From NCBI GenBank assembly GCA_025062175.1, contig JANXAX010000057.1, positions 1 to 10,735 of the forward strand: 10,735 nucleotides of DNA. Reading direction: 5' to 3'. A program made the translations under genes and the position numbers. Numbering within the stretch: position 1 is the stretch's first letter; each line of letters opens with the position of its first letter. The DNA comes from Anaerolineae bacterium (GTDB taxonomy: Bacteria > Chloroflexota > Anaerolineae > 4572-78 > NAK82). The notes beneath the pieces were generated by a model. The model was not told the DNA's origin, made no database searches, and saw nothing but the letters and a program-made list of their open reading frames with translations. Below, piece after piece: positions 1-7,314 of this stretch.

Positions 1-843
1 CTGGGATGTAATTTCTTCGACACTGCCTGGGCATATGGTCAGGGACACAGCGAGCGATTGTTGGGTCAGTTGATCGCGAACAACACGCAGACCAAGCTCT
101 ATGCTGCCACCAAGATCCCGCCCAAGAATTTCAAGTGGCCCAGCCGTAGGGAATACACCCTGGATGATTGCTTCCCGCCTGATCACATCGAGGAGTATGT
201 GCACAAGAGCTTGGTCAACCTGGGAGTGCAAACGATCGACCTGATGCAATTCCACACTTGGGAGGACAGCTGGTTGCAGGACGACCGCCTGGCCTATAAG
301 ATGGATGACCTACGCCATCAAGGGTTGGTGCGTGCGTGGGGCATTAGCATCAACCGTTGGGAGCCATGGAATGGCGTGCAGGCGGTGCGTAGCGGCCTGT
401 TCGACGCCGTGCAAGTCATCTACAACATCTTCGACCAGAACCCGGAGGACGAACTCTTTCCCGCCTGCGCGGAAATGGACGTCGCCGTCATCGCGCGCGT
501 TCCTTTCGACGAAGGCACCCTCACTGGTACGCTCACCAAGGACAGTAGATGGCCGGAAGGAGATTGGCGTAACACCTACTTTGTGCCAGAGAACCTGATT
601 CCCAGCGTCGAAAGGGCCGAGGCGCTGAAGAAGGTGCTGCCCGTAGGGATGACCATGCCGGAGATGGCGCTACGCTTCATCCTTTCCAATCCCACGGTCA
701 GCACTACTATTCCGGGAATGCGCAAATTGCGCCACGTCGAGGAGAACATCGCCGCCAGCGACAAAGGGCCACTTTCTGCTGAGCTGCTGGCCATTTTGCG
801 CCAGCACCGTTGGGACCGTGTGCCGACCAGCTGGTCGCAATAG
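1..843 (+). CDS. Aldo/keto reductase, 5'-truncated by window edge
   Basis: NADPH-dependent oxidoreductase of the aldo/keto reductase superfamily; the substrate cannot be told from sequence. The frame is open from base 1, so the gene starts outside the window. An internal TTG at position 58 is not needed as a start, because the conserved block before it (NFFDTAWAYGQGHSE) lies in the same frame. Counting from the first codon seen, the classical tetrad is present: Asp7 and Tyr12 in FFDTAWAYG, Lys38 in YAATKIPP and His85 in LMQFHTWED. The C-terminal half has the usual barrel landmarks: a WGIS segment near 115, ALRFILSNPTVSTTIPGM near 225-245 for cofactor binding, and a closing HRWDR. About 280 residues are visible against roughly 310-340 in the family, so some 30-50 residues are missing. 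The ORF is intact to its TAG stop. The family is certain; the specific role is unknown. Confidence 0.9.
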   Translation: MGCNFFDTAWAYGQGHSERLLGQLIANNTQTKLYAATKIPPKNFKWPSRREYTLDDCFPPDHIEEYVHKSLVNLGVQTIDLMQFHTWEDSWLQDDRLAYKMDDLRHQGLVRAWGISINRWEPWNGVQAVRSGLFDAVQVIYNIFDQNPEDELFPACAEMDVAVIARVPFDEGTLTGTLTKDSRWPEGDWRNTYFVPENLIPSVERAEALKKVLPVGMTMPEMALRFILSNPTVSTTIPGMRKLRHVEENIAASDKGPLSAELLAILRQHRWDRVPTSWSQ

Positions 844-1197
844 CTGGGAATAGCGCAGACGTAAGTCAACCGGGTGGCGCGTGGGCAAGCCAGCGACTGG
901 AGTTGCGCCTGGCAGGCAGGTTGTCGGGTGTCTTCCCGCAAGGACGCGACTGTCTTGGCATTTGCCACCACCATTATCCGAGCCGCTACTGTGAGGAAGT
1001 GGTTAACTTGCTGCTCGCTCACGTGCGTGGTGGTTGATCTTGTCCGTGCTGGCGGACGGCCGCAGGTTCATATGTGGTGATTTCCATTTGCTCTGGCTTG
1101 CTAAGGCGCCGGAATCCCCTCGTATCCAGAGGCGTACTCGCGAGAAGACAAAGAGAAGCAAAAAAATTGACATCGATCTACGGAACGCTGTGCACTG
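844..1197 (+). other. Intergenic gap, no gene supported
   Basis: A 354-base stretch between the reductase stop and the photolyase start. Short open frames exist but have no recognisable motif and no credible ribosome-binding site. A small hairpin (GTCCG at 1042-1046 with CGGAC at 1053-1057) lies midway but has no T-run, so it is not a convincing terminator. A purine-rich, A-rich stretch at 1143-1167 precedes a TTGACA at 1167-1172. No tRNA-like T-loop or other RNA gene was recognised. Confidence 0.5.
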
Positions 1198-2703
1198 ATG
1201 CGTGTTGCGATCTGGTGGCTGCGTCGTGATCTGCGGCTGTCGGATAATCAGGCCCTGGCGGCCGCCCTGGCAGCCGCGGATGTGGTATTGCCGGTTTTCA
1301 TATTAGATCCAGCGCTGTTGTGCTCTCCGTATGTCGCACCACGACGATTGAATTTCCTATATGCTGGCCTGCAACAGCTGGATGCGGCCTTGCGGGCGCG
1401 CGGCAGCTATCTCATCCTGCGACGCGGTGTTCCCCACGAAGTGCTAGCCACGCTGGTCGGCGAGAGTGGCGCCCATACCGTCTATGCCGAGGCGGATTAT
1501 TCTCCTTACGCTGTCCGACGTGATCGTCAGGTTGCGGCGCGCGTTCCGCTGCGTCTCATGGGCGGGCTGACGGTGCACGCACCGGAGACGCTGGTGCGCG
1601 CCGACAGCACCCCTTACCAGGTCTTCACTCCGTTCAGCCGAGCATGGCTCGCCCGCCCTGCCCCCACCTCGGATGAGCTGCTGCCATCGCCCGCGCACAT
1701 CCCGACACCTCCAGGGTTCACACGAGAAGCGGTGCCTGTGCCCGAGGTCATCCCGGAGTTCCCTGCGGGTGAGACCGAGGCACAGCGGCGTCTCATGCGC
1801 TTTGCCGGCGCTGCGGCAGCCGTGCTAGGGCACATGGCGCCGGGTGGTGACAGCGCCGACGCAGCCACCTCGCAGCCACCGATCTATCAATATGCGCAAT
1901 TGCGCGACCGGATGGACCTGCCGGCTACTTCACAGCTCTCCCCCTACCTGCGCTTCGGGATGCTTTCGGCACGTCAGGCGGTGGTGGTCGCGCGACGCGC
2001 GGCCGAGCTGGCGCCGGATGCTGCTGCCCGTCAGAGTGCTATGGTATGGCTGAATGAACTGATCTGGCGCGAGTTCTACATCACCATTCTGGCCCACTAC
2101 CCATATGTGCGCGAGCATGCCTTCCGCCGCGACCTAGAGGACATCCCCTGGTCGAACGATCCGGAGCACTTCAAGCGCTGGCACACCGGGCACACTGGCT
2201 ACCCGGTGGTCGATGCCGCTATGCGCCAGCTGGCACAGAGCGGTTGGATGCACAATCGCGCGCGTATGATCGTCGCCTCATTCCTGGTGAAGGACTTGTT
2301 GATCGACTGGCGCTGGGGGGAGCGCTGGTTTATGCAACAGCTGTTGGACGGCGACCCGGCAGCGAACAACGGCGGGTGGCAATGGAGCGCCGGCACCGGC
2401 ACCGATGCCGCACCCTACTTTCGCATCTTTAACCCGGTGACGCAAGGACAGAAGTTCGACCCCGCGGGTGACTACGTGCGTCGCTGGGTGCCTGAGCTGG
2501 CCCGGGTGCCGCCGGAGTACGTCCACGCGCCATGGCAGATGCCGGTGGAAGTGCAGCGCGCAGCGTGCTGTCGCATCGGTGTGGATTATCCATGGCCTTG
2601 CGTCGACCACGCAACCGCCCGGCAGCGTGCCCTGACGGCTTATGCGGCCGCGCGCGCTTCTCAAAGGCACACGCCCGGCACCGGAAACCGTGCACACAAC
2701 TGA
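1198..2703 (+). CDS. phr: Deoxyribodipyrimidine photo-lyase (class I CPD photolyase)
   Basis: Light-driven flavoenzyme that splits cyclobutane pyrimidine dimers in DNA; 501 residues against about 470-490 for the family. Residues 1-130 form the Rossmann-like antenna-binding domain, opening with AIWWLRRDLRLSDN. A variable linker (about 150-230) leads to the helical FAD domain, with SQLSPYLRFGMLS (245-257), WLNELIWREFY (284-294), GWMHNRARM (349-357), DGDPAANNGGWQW (384-396) and TGTDAAPYFRIFNP (400-413). The electron-transfer tryptophan triad of E. coli photolyase (W306, W359, W382) aligns by spacing to W318, W371 and W394. The N-terminus matches the family at this ATG, so the start is sound, although no Shine-Dalgarno sequence lies just upstream. 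The last 43 bases overlap the 3' end of glyA on the other strand, and the final ~15 residues (after AAARAS) look like a non-conserved tail. A cryptochrome is possible in principle, but the bacterial class I motifs favour a repair enzyme. Confidence 0.95.
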   Translation: MRVAIWWLRRDLRLSDNQALAAALAAADVVLPVFILDPALLCSPYVAPRRLNFLYAGLQQLDAALRARGSYLILRRGVPHEVLATLVGESGAHTVYAEADYSPYAVRRDRQVAARVPLRLMGGLTVHAPETLVRADSTPYQVFTPFSRAWLARPAPTSDELLPSPAHIPTPPGFTREAVPVPEVIPEFPAGETEAQRRLMRFAGAAAAVLGHMAPGGDSADAATSQPPIYQYAQLRDRMDLPATSQLSPYLRFGMLSARQAVVVARRAAELAPDAAARQSAMVWLNELIWREFYITILAHYPYVREHAFRRDLEDIPWSNDPEHFKRWHTGHTGYPVVDAAMRQLAQSGWMHNRARMIVASFLVKDLLIDWRWGERWFMQQLLDGDPAANNGGWQWSAGTGTDAAPYFRIFNPVTQGQKFDPAGDYVRRWVPELARVPPEYVHAPWQMPVEVQRAACCRIGVDYPWPCVDHATARQRALTAYAAARASQRHTPGTGNRAHN

Positions 2704-3956
2704 TAGGTCACTGCACGTAGCTCTTGCTGGAGACGCTCATTGTGAGGGTCTTGAAGGATGCGCACAATGCAATCGGCCACGGTCTGCATCTCCGGCTGAC
2801 GGAAGCCGCGCGTGGTCACAGCCGGGGTCCCCAGGCGGATGCCACTGGTCACCCGGGGCGGTGCCGGGTCGAAAGGGATCAAGTTCTTGTTGACAGTGAT
2901 ACCGATGCGATGCAATGCCTGCTCGGCGTCGGCGCCGCTCAGGCCGGTGCTGCGCACGTCTACCAGCAGCAGATGGTTGTCGGTGCCTCCGGTGACCAGA
3001 CGCAAGCCTTTCTGTGCCAGGGCGCGGGCCAGTGTCTGGGCATTATCCACCACCGCACGCATGTACACCGTGAATTCAGGGCGTAATGCCTCGGCCAGGG
3101 CCACCGCCTTGGCGGCGATGATGTGCATCAGCGGGCCGCCTTGCAGCCCGGGAAAGACCGCCTTGTCAATGGCCTGGGCGTGCTGCGCTTTGCACAGGAT
3201 GAGACCGGCACGCGGACCGCGTAAGGTCTTGTGGGTGGTCGTGGTCACCACGTCGGCGAAAGGGATCGGGCTGGGGTGCAGCCCGGTCGCCACCAGGCCG
3301 GCGATGTGTGCCATATCGACCATCAGATAAGCGCCCACCTGGTCGGCGATGGCGCGCAAGCGAGCGAAGTCAATCACACGCGGATAGGCACTGGCGCCGG
3401 CCAGGATGAGACGTGGTCTGTGTGCTTCGGCCAAACGGGCAATCTCGTCGTAATCCAGCAGCTCGCTGTCCGGCGCAACACCATAGTGCACGAAGCGGTA
3501 AAACTGGCCGGAGAAGTTGAAGGGGGCACCATGAGTGAGGTGACCGCCATGGCCAAGGTGCATAGCAAGCACCGTGTCGCCAGGTTGCAGCAGTGCCAGA
3601 TAGGCTGCTCCGTTCGCCTGAGAACCGGAATGCGGCTGGACGTTGGCGTGCTCGGCGCCGAACAGGCATTTGGCGCGCGCAATCGCCAACTCCTCAACAA
3701 TGTCCACAAACTCACAACCACCATAATAACGGTGGCGTGGATACCCTTCGGCATATTTGTTGGTCAACACCGAGCCCTGCGCGGCAAGCACAGCCGGGCT
3801 TACATAGTTCTCTGAGGCAATCAGCTCGATCTGCTCGATCTGGCGACGGCGTTCCCAACGAATGGCGGATAAGATCTCGGGGTCGACGACGCTCAAAACC
3901 TCGTCACAGGCGGTGGTATAAGGCTCTTCCACTGCACGGTGATCCAGTTGGCTCAT
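2661..3956 (-). CDS. glyA: Serine hydroxymethyltransferase
   Basis: PLP enzyme that interconverts serine plus tetrahydrofolate with glycine plus 5,10-methylene-tetrahydrofolate; cytosolic, and the main entry of one-carbon units. From the chosen ATG the protein has 431 residues, normal for bacterial SHMT (about 410-435). Family landmarks: ELIASENYVSPAV (44-56), NKYAEGYPRHRYYGG (66-80), NVQPHSGSQAN (105-115), MVDMAHIAGLVA (212-223), the PLP-lysine block TTTTHKTLRGPRAG with Lys243 (238-251), and SGIRLGTPAVTTRG with Arg374 (371-384). The frame stays open upstream to 4121, but this start has GAGAGGAGT in front of it, and the extra upstream residues are unlike SHMT. There are about 18 extra residues before the conserved DPEI core. 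The stop lies inside the convergent photolyase gene. A strong extended -10 promoter sits about 35 bases upstream of the start. Confidence 0.96.
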   Translation of the reverse strand: MSQLDHRAVEEPYTTACDEVLSVVDPEILSAIRWERRRQIEQIELIASENYVSPAVLAAQGSVLTNKYAEGYPRHRYYGGCEFVDIVEELAIARAKCLFGAEHANVQPHSGSQANGAAYLALLQPGDTVLAMHLGHGGHLTHGAPFNFSGQFYRFVHYGVAPDSELLDYDEIARLAEAHRPRLILAGASAYPRVIDFARLRAIADQVGAYLMVDMAHIAGLVATGLHPSPIPFADVVTTTTHKTLRGPRAGLILCKAQHAQAIDKAVFPGLQGGPLMHIIAAKAVALAEALRPEFTVYMRAVVDNAQTLARALAQKGLRLVTGGTDNHLLLVDVRSTGLSGADAEQALHRIGITVNKNLIPFDPAPPRVTSGIRLGTPAVTTRGFRQPEMQTVADCIVRILQDPHNERLQQELRAVTYQLCARFPVPGVCL

Positions 3957-3963
3957 AGCAAGC

Positions 3964-3972
3964 ACTCCTCTC
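3964..3972 (-). promoter_or_regulatory. Ribosome-binding site of glyA
   Basis: On the minus strand this reads GAGAGGAGT, with its AGGAG core 8 bases before the ATG at 3956. It decides the glyA start against the longer open frame reaching 4121. Confidence 0.8.
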
Positions 3973-3990
3973 GGCAGATGCTGATTTTCC

Positions 3991-4019
3991 ATTATACCAT
4001 ATACCATGATTCCTGTTGG
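3991..4019 (-). promoter_or_regulatory. Putative glyA promoter (extended -10)
   Basis: On the minus strand the -10 hexamer is a perfect TATAAT (3991-3996) preceded by TGG, giving an extended -10 element. Seventeen bases upstream is CCAACA (4014-4019), a poor -35, as extended -10 promoters tolerate. The expected transcription start near 3984 leaves a leader of about 28 bases that contains the ribosome-binding site. A tandem 7-base repeat, ATACCAT (3994-4000 and 4001-4007 as written on the plus strand), overlaps the -10 region. Confidence 0.6.
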
Positions 4020-4045
4020 GGTAGTGAGCCCGATGCAGAGCGGTA

Positions 4046-4127
4046 AAAGGCCTTTCAGTTTTTGGGAGACGCTCCCAGCGGTCGAAGGTGTACCTGCTCC
4101 CCTTTTCACCACCTGCGCCACCAGGTG
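4046..4127. repeat. Cluster of short inverted repeats between glyA and recG
   Basis: Four dyads lie within 82 bases of the divergent control region: AAAGGCCTTT (4046-4055), GGGAG/CTCCC with a 3-base loop (4064-4076), AGGTGTACCT (4086-4095), and CACCTG/CAGGTG with a 6-base loop (4110-4127). None is followed by a T-run on either strand, so terminators are unlikely. They could be operator sites or parts of a structured leader transcribed toward glyA from a more distal promoter. The sequence alone does not decide this. Confidence 0.35.
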
Positions 4128-4232
4128 ACGCTACAAGAGGCCTTGCATCGACGTGCATCACTTGGCTCTCTGAAGGGACTTATCACTCATGAAGGAAAAA
4201 CTGAAAAAGCCCTGCCCTCAGACGAAAACAGG

Positions 4233-4261
4233 TTGACACGCCCTCACCGTCGTGTTAAGAT
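4233..4261 (+). promoter_or_regulatory. Putative recG-coaD promoter
   Basis: A perfect -35 TTGACA (4233-4238), a 17-base spacer and a -10 TAAGAT (4256-4261, 4 of 6 matches to TATAAT). Transcription would begin near 4268, leaving about 35 bases before the ATG at 4303. No other promoter is evident before coaD, so this one probably serves both genes. Confidence 0.65.
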
Positions 4262-4289
4262 GAGCAAATAGTCCGTTATGAGCGGCTAT

Positions 4290-4293
4290 GAGG
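4290..4293 (+). promoter_or_regulatory. Ribosome-binding site deciding the recG start
   Basis: GAGG, 9 bases before the ATG at 4303. The alternative in-frame ATG at 4288 has only a GAGCGG 2 bases away, which is too close. The later start is therefore preferred; the difference is five residues. Confidence 0.5.
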
Positions 4294-4302
4294 CAGATAT
4301 CG

Positions 4303-6744
4303 ATGTCATCCCCTTTTGAAACCCTGTACAAGGTTCTCAGCCAGGAAAGACAACGCGGTTGTGACAATCGTTTGGTGATCGGCGGTCTGGAGAAGTTCGC
4401 CGATACATGGGCACCTCAGGCCATTGCCCAAGTCACCGACCCGGAAGAACAGCAGCTTATTCAGGAGATTGCAACACAGTTGCGCCGTTATCCTGAGCTG
4501 GAAGTGTCCGAGCGCGCGCCATTGCTCAGTGCTATCCTGGACAAAATTGTCACACGGCGAGGTAAGCCCACCACGTCAGCGTCTGCTTCCGATGTGTCGG
4601 CCATACAAAAGGCAGAGCCTATCCCATCACCGCGACAAACCCGCACACGTACTGCCCGCCGCCTCACTCCTCCCATTGGGGGCCTACACGAATCCGTGGA
4701 ACGTCTACCGGGGATCAAGAAAGGCTTGGCGGAGAAGCTGGCACGTCTAGGGATCCGTACCGTGGGCGATTTGCTCACCCACTTTCCGCGTCGTTATATC
4801 GACTACCGCACCCTCAAAACTATCCGTCAGCTGCGCTATGGAGAAGAGGTTACCATTCTAGGGGTGGTGCAAAGCTGCCAGCTGCGCGACACCCGAAGCG
4901 GTAAGCGCGTTGTGAGCTGCATCCTTTCCGACCGCACCGGCGTAGTGGAGATCACCTGGTTCAACCAGCCCTGGCTGGTGGAAAGGCTGCCTCCTGGAAC
5001 TCCCCTCGTAGTCAGCGGGAAAGTTGACCAGTATCTAGGACGTTTGATATTTCAGCATCCCGAGTGGGAGGAAGTAGATCGCCGTCAGATCCACACGGGG
5101 CGGTTGGTACCGGTCTATCCGCTTACTGAAGGCCTCACCCAAAAATGGATGCGTGCTCTTCTCGATCGATTGGTGCGGAGTGCCACTCCCAGTCTGCCCG
5201 ACCATCTGCCCGCGACACGACGGGAGCGACTGGGTCTGCCCACCCTGGGAGAGGCACTGCGCCAAATCCACTTTCCCGAGAGCCCCGAAGCGCTCGAACA
5301 GGCGCGGCGACGGTTAGCCTTCGATGAGCTGCTTTTCATCCAACTGGGTGTGCTGCGCCAACGTTACCGCTGGCGCTCCCAGCCTGGCCGCCCGGTGCAC
5401 GTGGACCGCAACTTGCTGGAAGAATTCATCACCGCACTGCCGTTTAGACTGACAAGCGCCCAGCGTCGGGTGCTGGAGGAAATCATAACTGACCTGCAAC
5501 AAGAAGTGCCGATGAACCGACTGCTCCAGGGCGATGTGGGGTCGGGCAAGACGGTGGTAGCACTAGCGACGATGGTGGTCACCGCAGCCAGCGGAGGGCA
5601 AAGCGCTATTATGGCACCCACCGAGATCCTGGCAGAGCAGCACTATCGCACCATCACACGCTTATTGGAGCCGTTCGCTACCTTACGGAGTGACCTTAAT
5701 CTCTCGGTACATCTCCTGACCGGCAGCACCCATGCTGCAGAGCGTGAGACAATTTATGCCGACATTGCCAGTGGGCGCGTCAAGCTGGTAGTTGGCACGC
5801 ATGCCCTGATCCAGGAGACGGTGGATTTCCACGATTTGCGCCTGGTGGTGATCGATGAACAGCATCGCTTTGGCGTCCAGCAGCGCACTGCCTTGCGTGA
5901 TAAGGGCTATAATCCCCACATGCTGGTGATGAGCGCCACACCCATCCCACGCTCGCTTGCACTCACCCTATACGGTGATCTCGACTTATCGGTGATCGAC
6001 GAGATGCCACCCGGCCGCCAGCAGATCAAGACGTACTGGCTTTCCCCCTTGGAGCGCGAACGAGCGTACTCCTTCATCCGCTCGCAAGTAGAACAGGGAC
6101 ATCAGGCCTTTATCATCTACCCCCTGGTGGAGGAATCGGACAAGATCGAAGCCAAGTCTGCGGTGGAAGAGTATGCGCGTCTGGCCAGGGAAGTATTTCC
6201 CGATCTAAAGCTGGGACTTCTGCATGGTCGTATGAGTGCTGAGGAAAAGGAAACGGTGATGACCCGCTTTCGCAACGGTGAGTTGCATATTCTCGTCTCC
6301 ACCGCAGTCGTGGAAGTGGGAATCGATGTGCCGAATGCAACCGTGATGCTAGTGGAAGGGGCAAACCGTTTTGGGTTAGCCCAGCTACACCAGTTTCGCG
6401 GACGCGTGGGACGCGGTGAGCATCCTAGCTATTGCCTGCTACTGGCGGATGCGACCACACCGGAGGCAGAAGCACGGCTGCGCATTGTCAGCGAGACCCA
6501 TGACGGATTCCGCCTTGCCGAAGAGGACCTCAAGCTGCGCGGACCGGGTGAGTTCTTCGGCACACGACAGAGCGGGCTGCCCGACATTCGCGTCGCCCAG
6601 CTGAGCGATATGTCGCTCCTCCAGCTGGCCCGTGAGGAAGCGCAGGATATCTTCCGCTGCGACCCCGATCTGAGCCAGCCCGAGCATCAATTACTCGCTC
6701 AGAAAGTGCAACAGTTCTGGCGCAAGCCGACCGATTTAAGTTGA
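4303..6744 (+). CDS. recG: ATP-dependent DNA helicase RecG
   Basis: Branch-migrating double-strand DNA translocase that remodels stalled replication forks and recombination intermediates. It has 813 residues; E. coli RecG has 693. Residues 1-80 are a helical N-terminal extension, followed by a basic, Ser/Pro-rich linker (about 85-125). The conserved protein begins with a helix-hairpin-helix-like LPGIKKGLAEKL (135-146) and the wedge/OB domain (about 160-260), with RYIDYRTLKTIRQL and SDRTGVVEITWFNQPW. Helicase motifs follow in order: Walker A GDVGSGKT (410-417), APTEILAEQH (438-447), DEQH (518-521), MSATPIPRSLALTLYGDLD (543-561), LLHGRMSAEEKE (639-650), STAVVEVGIDVP (666-677) and QFRGRVGRG (697-705), then the C-terminal LRGPGEFFGTRQSGLP block (745-760). 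All catalytic motifs are intact. An alternative start at 4288 would add five residues. The stop overlaps the coaD ribosome-binding site. Confidence 0.96.
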   Translation: MSSPFETLYKVLSQERQRGCDNRLVIGGLEKFADTWAPQAIAQVTDPEEQQLIQEIATQLRRYPELEVSERAPLLSAILDKIVTRRGKPTTSASASDVSAIQKAEPIPSPRQTRTRTARRLTPPIGGLHESVERLPGIKKGLAEKLARLGIRTVGDLLTHFPRRYIDYRTLKTIRQLRYGEEVTILGVVQSCQLRDTRSGKRVVSCILSDRTGVVEITWFNQPWLVERLPPGTPLVVSGKVDQYLGRLIFQHPEWEEVDRRQIHTGRLVPVYPLTEGLTQKWMRALLDRLVRSATPSLPDHLPATRRERLGLPTLGEALRQIHFPESPEALEQARRRLAFDELLFIQLGVLRQRYRWRSQPGRPVHVDRNLLEEFITALPFRLTSAQRRVLEEIITDLQQEVPMNRLLQGDVGSGKTVVALATMVVTAASGGQSAIMAPTEILAEQHYRTITRLLEPFATLRSDLNLSVHLLTGSTHAAERETIYADIASGRVKLVVGTHALIQETVDFHDLRLVVIDEQHRFGVQQRTALRDKGYNPHMLVMSATPIPRSLALTLYGDLDLSVIDEMPPGRQQIKTYWLSPLERERAYSFIRSQVEQGHQAFIIYPLVEESDKIEAKSAVEEYARLAREVFPDLKLGLLHGRMSAEEKETVMTRFRNGELHILVSTAVVEVGIDVPNATVMLVEGANRFGLAQLHQFRGRVGRGEHPSYCLLLADATTPEAEARLRIVSETHDGFRLAEEDLKLRGPGEFFGTRQSGLPDIRVAQLSDMSLLQLAREEAQDIFRCDPDLSQPEHQLLAQKVQQFWRKPTDLS

Positions 6745-6750
6745 GGAAAA

Positions 6751-7278
6751 ATGATACGCGCGATCTATCCTGCTACCTTTGATCCAATCACGATGGGTCA
6801 TGTGGACATCGCCACCCGCGCTGCCGGCCTTTTTGATGAGCTCATCGTGGGCGTGTATGACCGTCCGCTCAAAAACCTGCTCTTCTCGCCTGAGGAGCGC
6901 TATCAAATGACGCGAGACGTGTTGGCCGGCATCCCCAACGTGCGCGTGGAACGCTATGCCGGGTTGACGGTCGAATTCGCCCGCCAACAAAATGCCACGG
7001 TAATTGTGCGCGGGTTGCGGGCTGTCTCTGACTTCGAGTGGGAGCTGCAGCTGGCCCTCACCAACCGCAATCTCAACCCCGACGTCGATACGGTCTGCTT
7101 GATGGCCAGTCAGAAGTACCTCTTCCTGAGCTCCAGCGTGGTGAAGGAGGTTGCCTTTGCCGGCGGAGATGTGAGCGATATGGTGCCCGAGATCGTGCTC
7201 AAGCCACTTTTGGAGAAAATCCGCGCGTTGGGAGGCGACGGCGGTGGCAAGGTGAGGACAATCTCAGTGCGGGATTGA
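6751..7278 (+). CDS. coaD: Phosphopantetheine adenylyltransferase
   Basis: Adds AMP from ATP to 4'-phosphopantetheine to give dephospho-CoA, the penultimate step of coenzyme A synthesis; cytosolic, usually hexameric. The 175 residues compare with about 160 in the family. Key motifs: YPATFDPITMGH (6-17), with Thr9 and the nucleotidyltransferase TxGH ending at His17; YDRPLKNLLFSPEER (36-50), with Lys41; the RGLRAVSDFEWE segment (88-99) for substrate binding; and the YLFLSSSVVKEVA block (123-135), equivalent to the ISS-x-x-VKE motif. The C-terminal ~15 residues after KIRAL are Gly-rich and not conserved. The ATG is 6 bases after the recG stop and its GAGG (6743-6746) overlaps that stop, so translation is probably coupled. 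In many Firmicutes rsmD precedes coaD near recG; no rsmD lies between them here. Confidence 0.95.
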   Translation: MIRAIYPATFDPITMGHVDIATRAAGLFDELIVGVYDRPLKNLLFSPEERYQMTRDVLAGIPNVRVERYAGLTVEFARQQNATVIVRGLRAVSDFEWELQLALTNRNLNPDVDTVCLMASQKYLFLSSSVVKEVAFAGGDVSDMVPEIVLKPLLEKIRALGGDGGGKVRTISVRD

Positions 7279-7314
7279 CCGTTGGTCTTAGATAGCGAGA
7301 AACCCTTGGTGTAG

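Noticed and set aside
576..1022. 148-residue minus-strand open frame over the reductase 3' end
   Set aside because: It is mostly antisense to the reductase C-terminus and has no family features.
810..1080. Short plus-strand open frames in the gap before the photolyase gene
   Set aside because: No recognisable motif or ribosome-binding site; the first one starts inside the reductase gene.
1167..1195. Sigma-70 promoter for the photolyase gene based on TTGACA
   Set aside because: No acceptable -10 at the right spacing, and the implied start would lie at or inside the coding sequence.
3231..3815. 194-residue open frame on the plus strand
   Set aside because: It is antisense to the conserved core of glyA, with no motif; a shadow of GC-rich codon use.
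3957..4121. Longer N-terminus for SHMT starting at 4121
   Set aside because: The extra 55 residues are unlike SHMT, and that region holds the glyA promoter and ribosome-binding site.
4010..4180. T-box or glycine riboswitch ahead of glyA
   Set aside because: An AGAGAGCC element and some stems are suggestive, but the T-box core (GGUGGNACCGCG) and the glycine aptamer core are absent.
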